The position numbers and the translations under genes were made by a program. A DNA stretch of 64,000 nt. Origin: Hymenobacter sublimis (GTDB taxonomy: Bacteria > Bacteroidota > Bacteroidia > Cytophagales > Hymenobacteraceae). Below are positions 9,209 to 18,821 of this stretch, in pieces. The stretch is taken from positions 1,859,501-1,923,500 of the forward strand of contig NZ_CP095848.1 in NCBI RefSeq assembly GCF_023101345.1, in the 5' to 3' direction. How positions within the stretch are numbered: position 1 is the stretch's first letter; each line of letters begins with the position of its first letter. Below the pieces are notes generated by a model, which worked only from the letters and a program-made list of their open reading frames with translations, was not told the origin of the DNA and made no database searches.

Positions 9209-9811
9209 TTACCGCAGCTCCGCCAGCCGCAGCCGGAACCCTGGCAGCACGGCTTCGCCGGATATCTCCTTCTCAAAGCCCTGCACGAGTTCCGGTTCCG
9301 GCTGGCCGGGGCGGTAGAGGTAGGCCGTTTCGGTTTCCGGTACAATGAGCCATGCCAATTGGGCACCGTTGCGGAGCCAGTCGAGCATTTTGGCCTGCAG
9401 GGTTTTTGTGGAGTCGGAGGACGATTTCAGCTCCACCACAAACTCCGGGCACACGGGGGCGAATTTGTCCTGCTGCTCGGTGGTCAGGGCGTTCCACTTG
9501 GCCGCTGAAACCCAGGAAGCATCTGGCGACAGTACGGAGCCATCAGGGAGAGTAAAACCGGTGTTGGAATCAAATACCTCGCCTTGTTGTGAATGCTGGG
9601 CATACCAGCTGTAGAGTTGCCCGGTAAGGCGTGCGTTACGTTTGCCGGAACGGCTGCCAGTAGGCGACATAAGTAGTATTTCGTGGTTGGCAGTACGCTC
9701 AATCCGCAAGTCGGAGTTCAACTGGCAAAAGTCGAAAAACTCGTCGTCCGACATATTGGCCAGCACCGGGCTGCGGAGCGTAATGACATCTTCAGTGATG
9801 GTAGGGCGCAT
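9209..9811 (-). CDS. Uma2 family (DUF820) putative endonuclease
   Basis: 200 residues, the usual length for the Uma2/DUF820 family of PD-(D/E)xK-fold proteins. Visible family hallmarks are a central Asp (VLSPDASWVS) and FAPVCPEFVVELKSSSDS, giving the D...ExK catalytic pattern, followed by MLDWLRNGAQLAWLIVP and the C-terminal YRPGQPEP region. The family is widespread and multicopy in Bacteroidota, Cyanobacteria and Deinococcus; a nuclease role is predicted from fold, with no clear physiology. It is flanked by two paralogous secreted proteins and followed by an 89-aa gene. Confidence 0.85.
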   Translation of the reverse strand: MRPTITEDVITLRSPVLANMSDDEFFDFCQLNSDLRIERTANHEILLMSPTGSRSGKRNARLTGQLYSWYAQHSQQGEVFDSNTGFTLPDGSVLSPDASWVSAAKWNALTTEQQDKFAPVCPEFVVELKSSSDSTKTLQAKMLDWLRNGAQLAWLIVPETETAYLYRPGQPEPELVQGFEKEISGEAVLPGFRLRLAELR

Positions 9812-9876
9812 AACGGATCTAGTGTAGACAAGCGGAAGATACGCAAAAACGGGGTGGCAGACCAGCTACGGTAGCT

Positions 9877-10728
9877 TTACTCCGTCAGCACCGTAAAGTA
9901 CAGGCTGGGTTGCAGTTCGTGCAGGGTCCAGGCCGCCTCGCTGTTCTCGCGCTCTACCATTACTTGTTTGGGCTGCCGTGTCACGGGTATCGAGAAGTAC
10001 TTGTCCCACGGATTCGTTTTCTCGCTCTGCAGCCACTGAACGGTAGCTACTACCGGCTGGGCTTCCAGCATGATTTCGTAGGGTCGCAAATCTACCGTAA
10101 GCCAGCCCCGTTGGCGGTTGCTGCATACCAACTGCACGTCGCGGGAGAGTAGCGCCCGACCCGGCCGGCCCTGCTCCAGCACGTACAGGTTCAGGCGGAA
10201 GCGCAGGTGCTCGTAGGTATTGGCCGACAGAAAAACGTGGAATTCTTCGAGGTAGGTACGGCGGGTAGGCCGCAGCACGGTGCCTAGTTCCCAGCCCCAT
10301 TCATCGTCTACGGTTTCCTTGCCGCTGGAGCCTCCCGTCCAGAGCACGTCGGCCTTTTCCTTGTTGCGGCCCAGCTGGCCCGGCCGCACCCGGCGGTGCT
10401 CCACTACCACCGTACCCAGGGCCTGCTCCTGCGGGGCCAGCCGAAATTCGCGTTGCCCGGCAGCCAAGGCCGCCGGCAGTACTACCTGCCGGGAAAAGCC
10501 CACACAGGTAACCACCAAAGTATCCTGCAGACTCGGCAGGCGTAGTAGGTAGCGGCCCTGCTCATCGGCCACGGTGCCTAGTCCCCGGCCCGGCACGCCT
10601 AGGGTAGCAAAAGGTACCGGCTCATTGGTTTGGGTATGCAGAATTCGGCCTTCGAGAATGATGTTCTGGGCCCGCAGGCCGAAACTCACAAGCGAGAATA
10701 GAAGCAGTAAACGAAATCTGGGTGGCAT
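9877..10728 (-). CDS. Secreted carboxypeptidase-regulatory-domain protein, paralogue 2
   Basis: About 283 residues from ATG 10728 (MPPRFRLLLLFS), which begins a signal peptide ending near LRAQ; the frame upstream of it is not needed. It has the same architecture as the gene at 7566: an N-terminal regulatory-like sandwich (GRILHTQTNEPVPFATLGV, GTVADEQGRYLL, VVTCVGF) and a C-terminal half with PTRRTYLEEFHVFL, FRLNLYVLEQG and GWLTVDLRPYEIMLE. The two proteins align along their whole length and are separated by the 89-aa gene and the Uma2-type gene, suggesting duplication and insertion. Envelope location is inferred. Confidence 0.75.
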   Translation of the reverse strand: MPPRFRLLLLFSLVSFGLRAQNIILEGRILHTQTNEPVPFATLGVPGRGLGTVADEQGRYLLRLPSLQDTLVVTCVGFSRQVVLPAALAAGQREFRLAPQEQALGTVVVEHRRVRPGQLGRNKEKADVLWTGGSSGKETVDDEWGWELGTVLRPTRRTYLEEFHVFLSANTYEHLRFRLNLYVLEQGRPGRALLSRDVQLVCSNRQRGWLTVDLRPYEIMLEAQPVVATVQWLQSEKTNPWDKYFSIPVTRQPKQVMVERENSEAAWTLHELQPSLYFTVLTE

Positions 10729-10824
10729 TCTAAAAAAGGCAAGACAGAGCACCGCCTTGGTGGATGGGGTGCAATATACGCCCGCCGCGTGGGTCAACTC
10801 TTGCAAAAGGTGACGACACAACAA

Positions 10825-10858
10825 AACGGCTGGGGCCCTTGTCCTCGCCTCAGCCGTT
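10825..10858 (-). terminator. Terminator after the gene at 10878
   Basis: Inverted arms AACGGCTGGGGC and GCCTCAGCCGTT (12 bp, one G-T pair) with a 10-nt loop are followed by TTTTG on the minus strand. Confidence 0.75.
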
Positions 10859-10877
10859 CGGCCGCTTGACCAGCCAG

Positions 10878-11231
10878 TTACTTGTTGGCCTGCTTCTCCA
10901 GAGCTTGCAGCAACTCATCAGCGGCGTTTTCGATATCGGAGTAGCCTTGCTGGGCCGCTCGCTCCTTGGCCGCAATAAGGCCGTCACGGTGTACGGTTTT
11001 AAAGTCGCCGTAGGGAAAGTGGTAGTGGCCCTTGGTGTCTTTACCCTTGCTAGTATCCAGGCCCAGGTGCCAGTTAGCGTATTCGGCTATTTCATGCGTT
11101 TGCAAGAATGTGTTTTCCTGGCGGGCGTCGGGGTTGTGCTGGCTCCAGTGGCCTTCGTCGTTTTTAAATTTGCCCTCCCGGATGAGTTGTTTTGCAAACG
11201 TAACGGCTTCGGAATTTACTTGAACGCTCAT
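10878..11231 (-). CDS. Conserved hypothetical protein (117 aa)
   Basis: A small, hydrophilic, His-rich protein without a signal peptide. It begins with a helix (SEAVTFAKQLIREGKF), continues with DEGHWSQHNPDARQENTFL and a segment with paired aromatic and His residues (YANWHLGLD, GHYHFPYGDF), and ends in a helical tail (DIENAADELLQALEKQ). I recall similar short proteins of unknown role in soil Proteobacteria and Bacteroidota but cannot name a domain. It is transcribed alone and ends in a clear terminator. Confidence 0.65.
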   Translation of the reverse strand: MSVQVNSEAVTFAKQLIREGKFKNDEGHWSQHNPDARQENTFLQTHEIAEYANWHLGLDTSKGKDTKGHYHFPYGDFKTVHRDGLIAAKERAAQQGYSDIENAADELLQALEKQANK

Positions 11232-11350
11232 ACGGGAAAGGGTAAAGTGGAGGGATATAACCCCTTACGAACGACTGTCAACGGGGTTAAAATTACCAGC
11301 TACCGCCTACCTACTTCTGGGGCTACATACTTAATAGGCTGAAAGCAAAA

Positions 11351-11390
11351 ATCACCCCTAGGCAGCCATCAGAGGCCACCTAGGGGTGAT
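11351..11390 (-). terminator. Terminator after the GlcG-like gene
   Basis: Perfect 12-bp arms (ATCACCCCTAGG and its complement) with a 16-nt loop are followed on the minus strand by TTTTTGC. Confidence 0.85.
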
Positions 11391-11420
11391 GTGCTAAATT
11401 CGCCGACGTAGGGCGGTACC

Positions 11421-11828
11421 TTATTCGTTTGCCAAGGCCTGCACGCCCGCTTCAGCTACGGCGTGGTCGTCCTCTACGGTACTACCCGACACGCCAATGG
11501 CGCCAAATATCTGCCCTTCGCTATTCTTGAGCGGAATACCGCCGGGAAAGGTGATGAGCCCACCATTTGAGTGCTCAATGTTGTACAGGGAGCCGCCGGG
11601 CTGCGAAAGTCCCCCGATGGCGCCCGTAGGCATGTCGAAGAAACGTGCCGTTTTGGCCTTTTTGATGGAGATATCCAGGGAGCCCAACCAAGCATCATCC
11701 ATGCGGATGAAGGCCACCAGATTAGCCCCGGAGTCAACGACGGCAATGTTCATTTTGACGCCCATTTGCTGCGCCTTTTCGTGAGCGGCTTGCAGGGCCC
11801 GTTGCGCTTGCTGAAGAGTAATACCCAT
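11421..11828 (-). CDS. GlcG/HbpS-like heme-binding family protein
   Basis: 135 residues matching the GlcG/HbpS (DUF336) family in length and order: an N-terminal helix ([17 protein letters not shown]), [21 protein letters not shown], a central GGIPL turn (FPGGIPLKN), then [22 protein letters not shown]. Members bind heme or flavin-like ligands, or serve as uncharacterised accessory proteins in glycolate and other operons. It has no signal peptide, unlike the extracellular HbpS. No oxidase or sensor lies next to it, so a physiological role cannot be read from context. Confidence 0.85.
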   Translation of the reverse strand: MGITLQQAQRALQAAHEKAQQMGVKMNIAVVDSGANLVAFIRMDDAWLGSLDISIKKAKTARFFDMPTGAIGGLSQPGGSLYNIEHSNGGLITFPGGIPLKNSEGQIFGAIGVSGSTVEDDHAVAEAGVQALANE

Positions 11829-12065
11829 ACGTGTTATCTGATTAGCAGGAAAGAAAGTTTCGTAGTCAAGAACGACATCCGCGGCACATTGTTCGGCCGG
11901 TACAGCGGTAGCCCTGACTTGGCTACCGGTTTGTTTCGACTCACTGGTTCTAAGCAGCGTGAAAGGGTAGGAGCTAGCCGAAAGCCCTTGCCGAACCCTA
12001 CAGGGCCGCGCGTTGGGACAGGAGCGGGTAAACGGGCTCCGTTAGCTTTTACGGGTCGTTTTTTG

Positions 12066-12073
12066 TACCTTCG
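12066..12073 (+). promoter_or_regulatory. Possible -7 element for lepA
   Basis: TACCTTCG matches the Bacteroidota consensus TAnnTTTG at all but one position, 22 nt before the lepA GTG. A weak TTAG at 12042-12045 lies at about the right distance for a -33 element. Confidence 0.45.
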
Positions 12074-12095
12074 CCTTTGGAAAAAACCGCCTCTA

Positions 12096-13883
12096 GTGAA
12101 GAACATCCGCAATTTCTGCATCATCGCCCACATCGACCACGGCAAGAGCACCCTGGCCGACCGTCTCCTGGAATTTACCAGCACGGTAGCCAAGCGCGAT
12201 ATGCAAGCCCAACTGCTCGACAACATGGATCTGGAGCGGGAGCGGGGCATTACTATCAAGAGCCACGCCATTCAAATGCAGTATCAGTACAAGGGCGAGC
12301 AGTACACGCTCAACCTGATTGATACGCCCGGCCACGTCGATTTTAGCTACGAGGTATCCCGTTCCATTGCGGCTTGCGAAGGCGCTCTGCTCATCGTGGA
12401 TTCCTCCCAAGGAATTGAAGCCCAGACCATTAGCAATCTATACCTGGCTATTGGCTCTGACCTGACTATTATTCCGGTTCTTAATAAAATTGACCTGCCT
12501 CACTCCATGCCAGAGGAGGTGTCAGATGAGATTGTGGACCTGATTGGCTGTGAGCGGGAGGAAATTATTCCTGCTTCGGGTAAATCTGGGATTGGTATTG
12601 AGGCCATTCTAAACGCCATTTGTGAGCGAATTCCGGCCCCCACCGGTGACCCGGAAGCTCCCCTGCAGGCCCTAATTTTCGACTCGGTCTTTAACTCCTA
12701 CCGCGGCATTGAGGTGTTGTTCCGCATCAAGAACGGCACCATGCGCAAGGGCGACAAGCTCCGATTCATGGCCACGGGCAAGGAATACGGCGCCGATGAA
12801 ATTGGTATTCTGGGCCTGAACCAGGAGCCCCGGCCCGAAATTGGGGCCGGCAACGTGGGCTATCTGATTTCCGGTATTAAGGAGGCCCGCGAGGTAAAAG
12901 TAGGCGACACCATCACGCACGTAGCACGCCCCACGGCCGAAGCTATTCAGGGTTTCGAGGACGTGAAGCCCATGGTATTCGCCGGCATTTACCCCGTGGA
13001 TACCACCGAGTACGAGGAGCTACGTTCCTGCATGGAAAAGCTCCAGCTCAATGACGCCTCCCTGGTGTGGGAACCCGAAACGTCCGTGGCCCTGGGCTTC
13101 GGCTTCCGGTGCGGCTTTCTCGGGATGCTGCACATGGAAATTGTGCAGGAGCGTCTGGAACGGGAGTTTGACATGACGGTGATTACCACCGTTCCCTCGG
13201 TGCAGTTCCACGCTACCGGCACCAAGGACCAGCTCCTGACCATCAATGCGCCCTCCGAAATGCCGGAGCCCAACGTTATTAAGCGCATTGAGGAGCCCTA
13301 TATCAAAGCTCAAATCATCACGGCTGCTGACTACGTAGGGCCCATTATTACGCTGTGCATGGAAAAGCGCGGCATCATCAAGGGCCAAAGCTACCTGACC
13401 TCGGAGCGGGTAGAGCTGACCTTCGAGTTACCCTTGTCGGAAATTGTGTTTGACTTCTTTGACAAGCTAAAAACCATTTCTCGCGGCTACGCTTCCCTCG
13501 ACTACGAGCTGATCGGCTTCCGCGAATCGGACATGGTGAAGCTGGACGTGATGTTAAACGGGGAGAAAGTAGATGCCTTGTCGGCCATCGTGCACCGCTC
13601 CAAAAGCTACGACTGGGGCCGCCGCCTCTGTGAGAAACTTCGGGAGCTGCTCCCGCGCCAGCAGTTCGAAATTGCTATTCAGGCCAGCATTGGGCAAAAA
13701 ATCATTGCCCGTGAAACGGTAAAAGCCCTCCGCAAAAACGTAATTGCCAAGTGCTACGGCGGCGACATCAGCCGCAAGCGCAAGCTGCTTGAAAAGCAGA
13801 AGGAAGGTAAGAAACGGATGCGCCAGGTAGGTTCCGTAGAAATTCCGCAAGAGGCATTTTTGGCCGTACTCAAAATCGATTAG
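12096..13883 (+). CDS. lepA: Elongation factor 4 (LepA), GTP-dependent ribosomal back-translocase
   Basis: 595 residues from a GTG at 12096 (reads [19 protein letters not shown]), the family's usual length; the frame is open far upstream but that extension lacks homology. G1 is AHIDHGKST near residue 11, G3 is DTPGHVD, G4 is NKIDLP. EF-G-like domains II, III and V follow, and the LepA-specific C-terminal domain ends with [23 protein letters not shown]. It binds stalled or mistranslocated ribosomes and reverses translocation. A canonical hairpin terminator follows the stop. Confidence 0.96.
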   Translation: MKNIRNFCIIAHIDHGKSTLADRLLEFTSTVAKRDMQAQLLDNMDLERERGITIKSHAIQMQYQYKGEQYTLNLIDTPGHVDFSYEVSRSIAACEGALLIVDSSQGIEAQTISNLYLAIGSDLTIIPVLNKIDLPHSMPEEVSDEIVDLIGCEREEIIPASGKSGIGIEAILNAICERIPAPTGDPEAPLQALIFDSVFNSYRGIEVLFRIKNGTMRKGDKLRFMATGKEYGADEIGILGLNQEPRPEIGAGNVGYLISGIKEAREVKVGDTITHVARPTAEAIQGFEDVKPMVFAGIYPVDTTEYEELRSCMEKLQLNDASLVWEPETSVALGFGFRCGFLGMLHMEIVQERLEREFDMTVITTVPSVQFHATGTKDQLLTINAPSEMPEPNVIKRIEEPYIKAQIITAADYVGPIITLCMEKRGIIKGQSYLTSERVELTFELPLSEIVFDFFDKLKTISRGYASLDYELIGFRESDMVKLDVMLNGEKVDALSAIVHRSKSYDWGRRLCEKLRELLPRQQFEIAIQASIGQKIIARETVKALRKNVIAKCYGGDISRKRKLLEKQKEGKKRMRQVGSVEIPQEAFLAVLKID

Positions 13884-13889
13884 CATACC

Positions 13890-13919
13890 AAGCGCGGCCC
13901 GAAACGGGCCGCGCTTTTT
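13890..13919 (+). terminator. lepA terminator
   Basis: A 12-bp stem (AAGCGCGGCCCG/CGGGCCGCGCTT) with a 3-nt loop is followed by a T run. Confidence 0.92.
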
Positions 13920-13990
13920 GTTTCCACCACGTTTCTTTTTCACCTCATACACTTCTTGACACGGCGTGTAATGATTAACCATCGCAGAAC

Positions 13991-14182
13991 ATGTCCGATA
14001 ACCTTCTCAAGAACTGTACGAGCCAGGATCAACTAGACAAAATCATCAAAGGGCAGGAGCGCAAGTTCCGGTGGCGCGACGATTGGCCTGCAATGGAGGC
14101 CGCTCTGCAAGCTGCCGGTACTGCCGCCATTGCCGCGCACGGCCACAAACGGATTCTCGACCACCCTCAAGACTTAGCCTAA
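13991..14182 (+). CDS. Small hypothetical protein upstream of folD (63 aa)
   Basis: A 63-residue soluble ORF (start [19 protein letters not shown]) rich in Lys, Arg and Ala and predicted mostly helical. It ends 11 nt before the folD ATG, so it is probably translated from the folD transcript. Its codon use resembles the surrounding genes. I do not recognise a family. It could be a genuine small protein or a leader. Confidence 0.5.
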   Translation: MSDNLLKNCTSQDQLDKIIKGQERKFRWRDDWPAMEAALQAAGTAAIAAHGHKRILDHPQDLA

Positions 14183-14193
14183 TCTTCGTACCC

Positions 14194-15105
14194 ATGACCA
14201 CTGCCCCCGACGCCACTACCTACCGCCTGATTGACGGCAAGCAAACCGCCGAGGCCATTAAAGAGGAAATTGCCGCTGAGGTTAGCCAGCGCAAAGCTGC
14301 CGGCCAAAAGGTGCCGCACCTGGCCGCTGTTCTGGTTGGCCACGATGGTGGCTCCGAAACTTACGTGCGCAACAAAGTGCTGGCCTGCGAACGGGTAGGA
14401 TTCGAGAGCACGCTGTTGCGCTACGAGGACGACATCACGGAGGCTGAACTGCTGACCAAAGTGGATGAGCTAAACCAAGACGACAGCATAGACGGATTCA
14501 TTGTGCAGCTGCCCCTACCCAAGCACATTGACACGAACAAGGTCATTGAGGCCATCCGTCCGGAAAAGGACGTAGACGGTTTCCACCCTATGAACATCGG
14601 CCGGATGGTTGCGGGATTGCCGGCCTTGCTACCCGCTACCCCTTCCGGCATTGTGGAGCTGCTGCGCCGCTACGAGTTGCCGACCGATGGCAAACACTGC
14701 GTCGTAATCGGACGTAGTAACATTGTGGGTACTCCGGTTAGTATACTACTAGCCAAGAACTTAGAGCCAGGCAACTGTACAGTTACTTTATGCCACTCTC
14801 GAACCCAGAACTTGGCAGAAATAACCCGCTCTGCAGACATTTTGGTAGCGGCGCTAGGCCGGCCGGAGTTTGTTACCGCCGATATGGTTAAGCCCGGCGC
14901 GGTCATTGTTGATGTGGGTACAACCCGGGTCGAAGACGCTACCAAGAAATCGGGGTGGGCGCTTAAGGGAGATGTAAACTTCGCCCAGGTGGCACCGTTA
15001 GCTTCCTACATTACGCCGGTGCCGGGTGGGGTAGGCCCCATGACCATTGCCATGCTGTTGCTGAACACGCTGCGGGCAGCCAAAGGAGAGGTATATCCAA
15101 AGTAA
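14194..15105 (+). CDS. folD: Methylenetetrahydrofolate dehydrogenase/cyclohydrolase (FolD)
   Basis: 303 residues from ATG 14194. The N-terminal catalytic domain carries [10 protein letters not shown], where the Tyr-x3-Lys pair is the active site, and the QLPLPKHID substrate loop. The Rossmann domain carries [16 protein letters not shown] and the C-terminal signature [15 protein letters not shown]. It interconverts 5,10-methylene-THF and 10-formyl-THF with NADP for purine and formyl-methionine synthesis. The longer frame upstream overlaps the 63-aa gene and is not needed. Downstream spacing to queE is about 225 nt. Confidence 0.96.
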   Translation: MTTAPDATTYRLIDGKQTAEAIKEEIAAEVSQRKAAGQKVPHLAAVLVGHDGGSETYVRNKVLACERVGFESTLLRYEDDITEAELLTKVDELNQDDSIDGFIVQLPLPKHIDTNKVIEAIRPEKDVDGFHPMNIGRMVAGLPALLPATPSGIVELLRRYELPTDGKHCVVIGRSNIVGTPVSILLAKNLEPGNCTVTLCHSRTQNLAEITRSADILVAALGRPEFVTADMVKPGAVIVDVGTTRVEDATKKSGWALKGDVNFAQVAPLASYITPVPGGVGPMTIAMLLLNTLRAAKGEVYPK

Positions 15106-15330
15106 ATGGGCTGGTGACCCTAGGTAGCGCTACCTCATAGCTAAACCCAATAGGTTATCGTTCAGCTTCAACCCTTACGTTGGGCCTCAAAATCCAATTA
15201 AAACCGCCTCAGGCTTTTAGAATTGGGGGCGGTGTACTACTTTTAAAGTCGGGCCGTTGGTAAACAGGTCTGGTGCTAGCCCACCGGACCCGCCCCAGCG
15301 GCCCGGCTTATTATTTTCAGAATACGCGTT

Positions 15331-15981
15331 TTGCTGCACGAACTTCCCGTTACGTCGGCAGCCCCGACCCAGGCGGCTGCGGCGCTTACACTGCCCGTTA
15401 TGGAGCAGTTTTATACGATTCAGGGCGAAGGCTACAACACTGGCCGTGCCGCTTATTTCATTCGCCTCGGCGGGTGTGATGTGGGGTGCGTGTGGTGCGA
15501 TGTGAAGGAGTCGTGGCCCCTGGACGCACACCCGCGCCAGACCCTGGCTGAACTAGTTGCCGCCGTTACCGCGGAGCCCGGCCGTAACGTGGTCATCACT
15601 GGGGGCGAGCCGCTTATGCATGATCTGGGCCCCCTAACTACAGCCTTACACGCAGCCGGCTGCCGCACCTGGATTGAAACCAGTGGGGCCTACCCACTCA
15701 GCGGAGAGTGGAACTGGATTTGCGTTTCGCCCAAGAAATTCAAAGCCCCGCTGCCTTCCGTGCTAGCTGCCGCCCACGAGCTGAAAATTGTGGTCTTCAA
15801 CAAGAGCGATTTTGCCTGGGCCGAGCAGCACGCTGCGCTGGTTGGACCGGAGTGCCGGTTGTATTTGCAGCCGGAGTGGAGCAAGGCCACGCAGATGATG
15901 CCCCTTATTGTTGACTACGTAAAAGCCAATCCGCAGTGGCAAGTGTCGCTGCAGACTCATAAGTTCCTCGACATTCCGTAG
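15331..15981 (+). CDS. queE: 7-carboxy-7-deazaguanine synthase (QueE)
   Basis: 216 residues from a TTG at 15331, or about 193 from the ATG at residue 24 (MEQFYTIQGEG), which fits the family N-terminus equally well. It is a radical SAM enzyme with a minimal cluster motif, C-x3-C-x2-C in GGCDVGCVWCD, followed by VVITGGEPLMHD and an ETSGAYP segment that binds SAM. It converts 6-carboxy-tetrahydropterin to CDG in queuosine/preQ0 synthesis. The next gene starts 15 nt after the stop, but a functional link is unlikely. Confidence 0.93.
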   Translation: MLHELPVTSAAPTQAAAALTLPVMEQFYTIQGEGYNTGRAAYFIRLGGCDVGCVWCDVKESWPLDAHPRQTLAELVAAVTAEPGRNVVITGGEPLMHDLGPLTTALHAAGCRTWIETSGAYPLSGEWNWICVSPKKFKAPLPSVLAAAHELKIVVFNKSDFAWAEQHAALVGPECRLYLQPEWSKATQMMPLIVDYVKANPQWQVSLQTHKFLDIP

Positions 15982-15995
15982 CGCCCTACCCGCCT

Positions 15996-17951
15996 ATGCG
16001 CCGTTTACTTTCCGTTCCGTTTGTGGTGTTGTTGGCACTAGCCGTCAGTGAGGTTGTTCCCCTTCAAGCTGTTGCGCAGGCAAAGCTTAGCACTACTAAT
16101 ACCAAGGCCCGTAACCTGTGGGAAAAAGCCCAGGAGCAAGCCAAAGACCGGGAGTTTACCAAGGCCATTGAAACCCTGACCCAACTCAACCAAAAGTTTC
16201 CTTCCCTAGGCGAGCCGTATCTGATGAAAGGCTCCATGCTTAAGGCCATGGGAGAGAACCGCGCCGCCTTTGAGGCCTACCGAGACGGCATAGCCAAACT
16301 CCCCCTGGATCCGGCCCGAGCTACTGATTACTACACTCTTGGGGAACTGGCCATGAGCTTTGGCGAGTATACCACGGCCGCCGATAGCTACAAAAAGTAT
16401 CTGAAAACGGCCACCAAAAGCCCCCGCAACGCGCCACGGGCGCAGCGTCAACTGCTTAACTGCGAGTTTGCCCTGAAGGCAATGGCGGCCCCCACTGGCA
16501 TTCAGCCGGAGCGGCTGCCCGGTCCGCTGAACACCTACCGGTTTCAGTATTTTCCGGCCCTTACCGCGGATAGCCGTTTTCTGCTCTTTACTGGTCGGCC
16601 CACGGCCGAAAGCGGGGAAGATCTGTTTGTCAGTCGCCAGAACAAGGATGGCACCCTGGATGCGCCAGCTTCCATTTCGCCGGCCATCAACACCTCGTAC
16701 AACGAAGGTGCTGGTACTATTTCCGGCGACGGAAAAACGCTGGTATTCGCCTCCTGTGACCGGCCAAACTCCGTGGGCAATTGCGACCTGTATATCTCGC
16801 GGCGCACGGGTAATACCTGGAGCAAGCCGCAGAACCTGGGCCGTAACGTAAACTCACCGGAGTGGGACTCCCAACCCACCCTTTCTGCCGATGGCCGAAC
16901 CCTGTATTTCACCAGCATTCGCCGCGGGGGCAAAGGCCAGGAAGACATCTACGTAACCACGCTGGGTGCTGATGGCAACTGGACCCTGGCGCGCAACGTG
17001 GGGGCCCCCGTGAACACGGCGGGCAAGGATATGGCGCCCTTCATTCATGCCAGCGGCACTACCCTGTACTATGTTACCGATGGGTTGGTGGGCATGGGCG
17101 GGCTCGACATTTATCGGTGCGAGCAGCTAGTAGGCGGCAAGTGGAACACGCCGCAGAACTTGGGTTACCCGCTCAATACCTTTGAAAACGAGGCCTCACT
17201 CTTCATTAGCTCCGATAACCGCCGGGGCTTCTGTTCCCGCTCCCGGGCTGCCGCGCCGGGGGTTAAGCAGGAGCGCGACCGTCCGGTGGAGTTGTTCGGC
17301 TTTGAAGTTCCCAAGGAAATCCGGGCCCGTGAAACGAGTACCTACACCCAGGGTCGGGTTTTTGATGCGTTTACCAAAAAGCCAATCCGGGCCGATGTGC
17401 AGCTTTACGACCTAAATACGGATGAGCTGGTGCAATACGTAGGGTCTGATGCGGAAAATGGCGAATACACGGTGGTATTGAATGAGGGTCGCCAGTATGC
17501 CATGTATGCTGCTGCCGACAAGTACCTAATGAAGAGCCTGAGCTTTGACTACAGTGATAAGCGCAGCTTTGACCCCCTGACTTTAGACATTTACCTGGAG
17601 CCCGTGCGGGCCGGACGTAGCATAGTGCTCAATAACCTCTTCTTCGACACCAAGCAATATGAGCTAAAGCCGAAGTCGCGGACGGAACTAAACCGGCTTG
17701 TGGGCTTCATGAAACAGTACCCCGATGTGCAAGTAGAAGTATCAGGACACACGGACGACGTAGGGTCCGACGACGACAACCAGCTTTTGTCCCAGAACCG
17801 GGCTAAATCGGTATACACGTATCTGGTTAGCCAGGGAGTAAAGGCCACCCGTCTGCGCTTTAGAGGCTACGGAGAAACCAAGCCACTCTCACCCAATGAT
17901 TCGGAGGAGCACCGACAGCAAAACCGGCGCATTGAACTCCGCATTCTATAA
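15996..17951 (+). CDS. OmpA-family protein with TPR, PD40 and regulatory-like domains (PorE-like)
   Basis: 651 residues. A signal peptide ends near AVAQA. TPR-like helices follow (residues about 40-150). Then comes a WD40-like/PD40 beta-propeller (about 165-415, repeats such as DSRFLLFTGRPT, DGKTLVFAS, DGRTLYFTS), a carboxypeptidase-regulatory-like sandwich (about 440-530), and an OmpA C-terminal peptidoglycan-binding domain (about 545-651, with SGHTDDVGSD and NRRIEL). This is the PorE layout of type IX secretion/gliding complexes, which anchors outer-membrane parts to the cell wall. No other por/gld genes are adjacent, and many Bacteroidota carry several such paralogues, so I leave the symbol blank. 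Confidence 0.88.
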   Translation: MRRLLSVPFVVLLALAVSEVVPLQAVAQAKLSTTNTKARNLWEKAQEQAKDREFTKAIETLTQLNQKFPSLGEPYLMKGSMLKAMGENRAAFEAYRDGIAKLPLDPARATDYYTLGELAMSFGEYTTAADSYKKYLKTATKSPRNAPRAQRQLLNCEFALKAMAAPTGIQPERLPGPLNTYRFQYFPALTADSRFLLFTGRPTAESGEDLFVSRQNKDGTLDAPASISPAINTSYNEGAGTISGDGKTLVFASCDRPNSVGNCDLYISRRTGNTWSKPQNLGRNVNSPEWDSQPTLSADGRTLYFTSIRRGGKGQEDIYVTTLGADGNWTLARNVGAPVNTAGKDMAPFIHASGTTLYYVTDGLVGMGGLDIYRCEQLVGGKWNTPQNLGYPLNTFENEASLFISSDNRRGFCSRSRAAAPGVKQERDRPVELFGFEVPKEIRARETSTYTQGRVFDAFTKKPIRADVQLYDLNTDELVQYVGSDAENGEYTVVLNEGRQYAMYAAADKYLMKSLSFDYSDKRSFDPLTLDIYLEPVRAGRSIVLNNLFFDTKQYELKPKSRTELNRLVGFMKQYPDVQVEVSGHTDDVGSDDDNQLLSQNRAKSVYTYLVSQGVKATRLRFRGYGETKPLSPNDSEEHRQQNRRIELRIL

Positions 17952-17977
17952 AACAACGTTTTGTGACGTTAAATGAG

Positions 17978-18008
17978 CCCAATTGCTATAAAGCAGTTGG
18001 GTTTTTTT
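17978..18008 (+). terminator. Terminator after the OmpA-family gene
   Basis: CCCAATTGCT and AGCAGTTGGG (one mismatch) form a stem with a 4-nt loop, followed by seven T. Confidence 0.88.
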
Positions 18009-18261
18009 ATTGGAGTTTTTCTTTGTTGTAAGATTATTACAGGATTCATAATGAGGCATCTATAACTTTTGGGTGAAAGTATTAAGGTAGAATAGTTATA
18101 AAAAATCTTTTTTTTATTTAATAATGAATTCTATATTTGTTCATGCTGCTGAGCTACGGATAATGGCAATTTTCTCCTCCACGGACGACTTGCCTTCCTC
18201 CTTACTCCCGCAGCATACTTATACACGCCTCACTTTTCATCCTTTTTCACATCCTACCACT
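18009..18261. other. AT-rich intergenic leader
   Basis: About 250 bases, strongly AT-rich to about 18120, including long T/A runs near 18100-18120. The frame of the next gene is open to an ATG at 18124, but those codons carry no signal-peptide logic. Similar AT-rich leaders precede the two paralogues at 18822 and 33118. Confidence 0.5.
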
Positions 18262-18630
18262 ATGAAGAAAATTACTCTGTTCGCGGGTCTGTTGTTGGGC
18301 CTGCAAGGAGCTGCTGTAGCTGGTTCCGAGCCGGAGGCGCCTACCAGCCTACAAGCGCGGGCAACCGCTCTCACGCGCTCCATTTCTGATAAAGCTCGCT
18401 TGGATGAGGGGCAATACCTGCGGGTAAAGCAACTGAACATCCGAATGCTAGCCGAGCAAGAAGACTTAAAAACGCGCTTTGCGGCCGATCCAACGCTACT
18501 AGACCAGCGCCTAGCTGATGCCCAGGGGCGCTACGAAAACGACCTGACCGCTTTGTTGCGTCCCGCTCAGTTGGCCTTGTTTCAACAAAGCCGCACCAGC
18601 ATGACGGCTTTAGGTGCCGCACCTAAGTAA
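18262..18630 (+). CDS. Small secreted helical protein, paralogue A (Spy/LTXXQ-like)
   Basis: 122 residues from ATG 18262 (MKKITLFAGLLLGLQ), which begins a signal peptide cut near AVAG; the frame upstream to 18124 is rejected for that reason. The mature part is a helical hairpin: LTRSISDKARLDEGQYLRVKQLN, a long charged helix, then RPAQLALFQQ. It has the size and helix layout of Spy/CpxP-like periplasmic chaperones, and the same core motif recurs in the proteins at 18822 and 33118. A periplasmic location is inferred; function is unknown. Confidence 0.7.
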   Translation: MKKITLFAGLLLGLQGAAVAGSEPEAPTSLQARATALTRSISDKARLDEGQYLRVKQLNIRMLAEQEDLKTRFAADPTLLDQRLADAQGRYENDLTALLRPAQLALFQQSRTSMTALGAAPK

Positions 18631-18641
18631 ACCTTCCAGAA

Positions 18642-18673
18642 GAAAAGCTCACCTAAAAGTGAGCTTTTCTTCT
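18642..18673 (+). terminator. Terminator after paralogue A
   Basis: Perfect 11-bp arms GAAAAGCTCAC/GTGAGCTTTTC with a 6-nt loop and a T-rich tail. Confidence 0.88.
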
Positions 18674-18821
18674 TGGAGCGGCCTTAGAGAAGAAGGCATA
18701 ATGACATGATTTTATAAGTACTATATATAATATAATTTATAGTAATAGTATATATTTAGCTACCTGCTATTGAGTCGCTTTTTATTTCTGGTTTTCCACT
18801 TTCCACCAACCCTACACCATT

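Noticed and set aside
11571..12095. Long N-terminal extension of lepA
   Set aside because: The translated extension lacks LepA similarity and overlaps the GlcG-like gene; the GTG at 12096 gives the family N-terminus and length.
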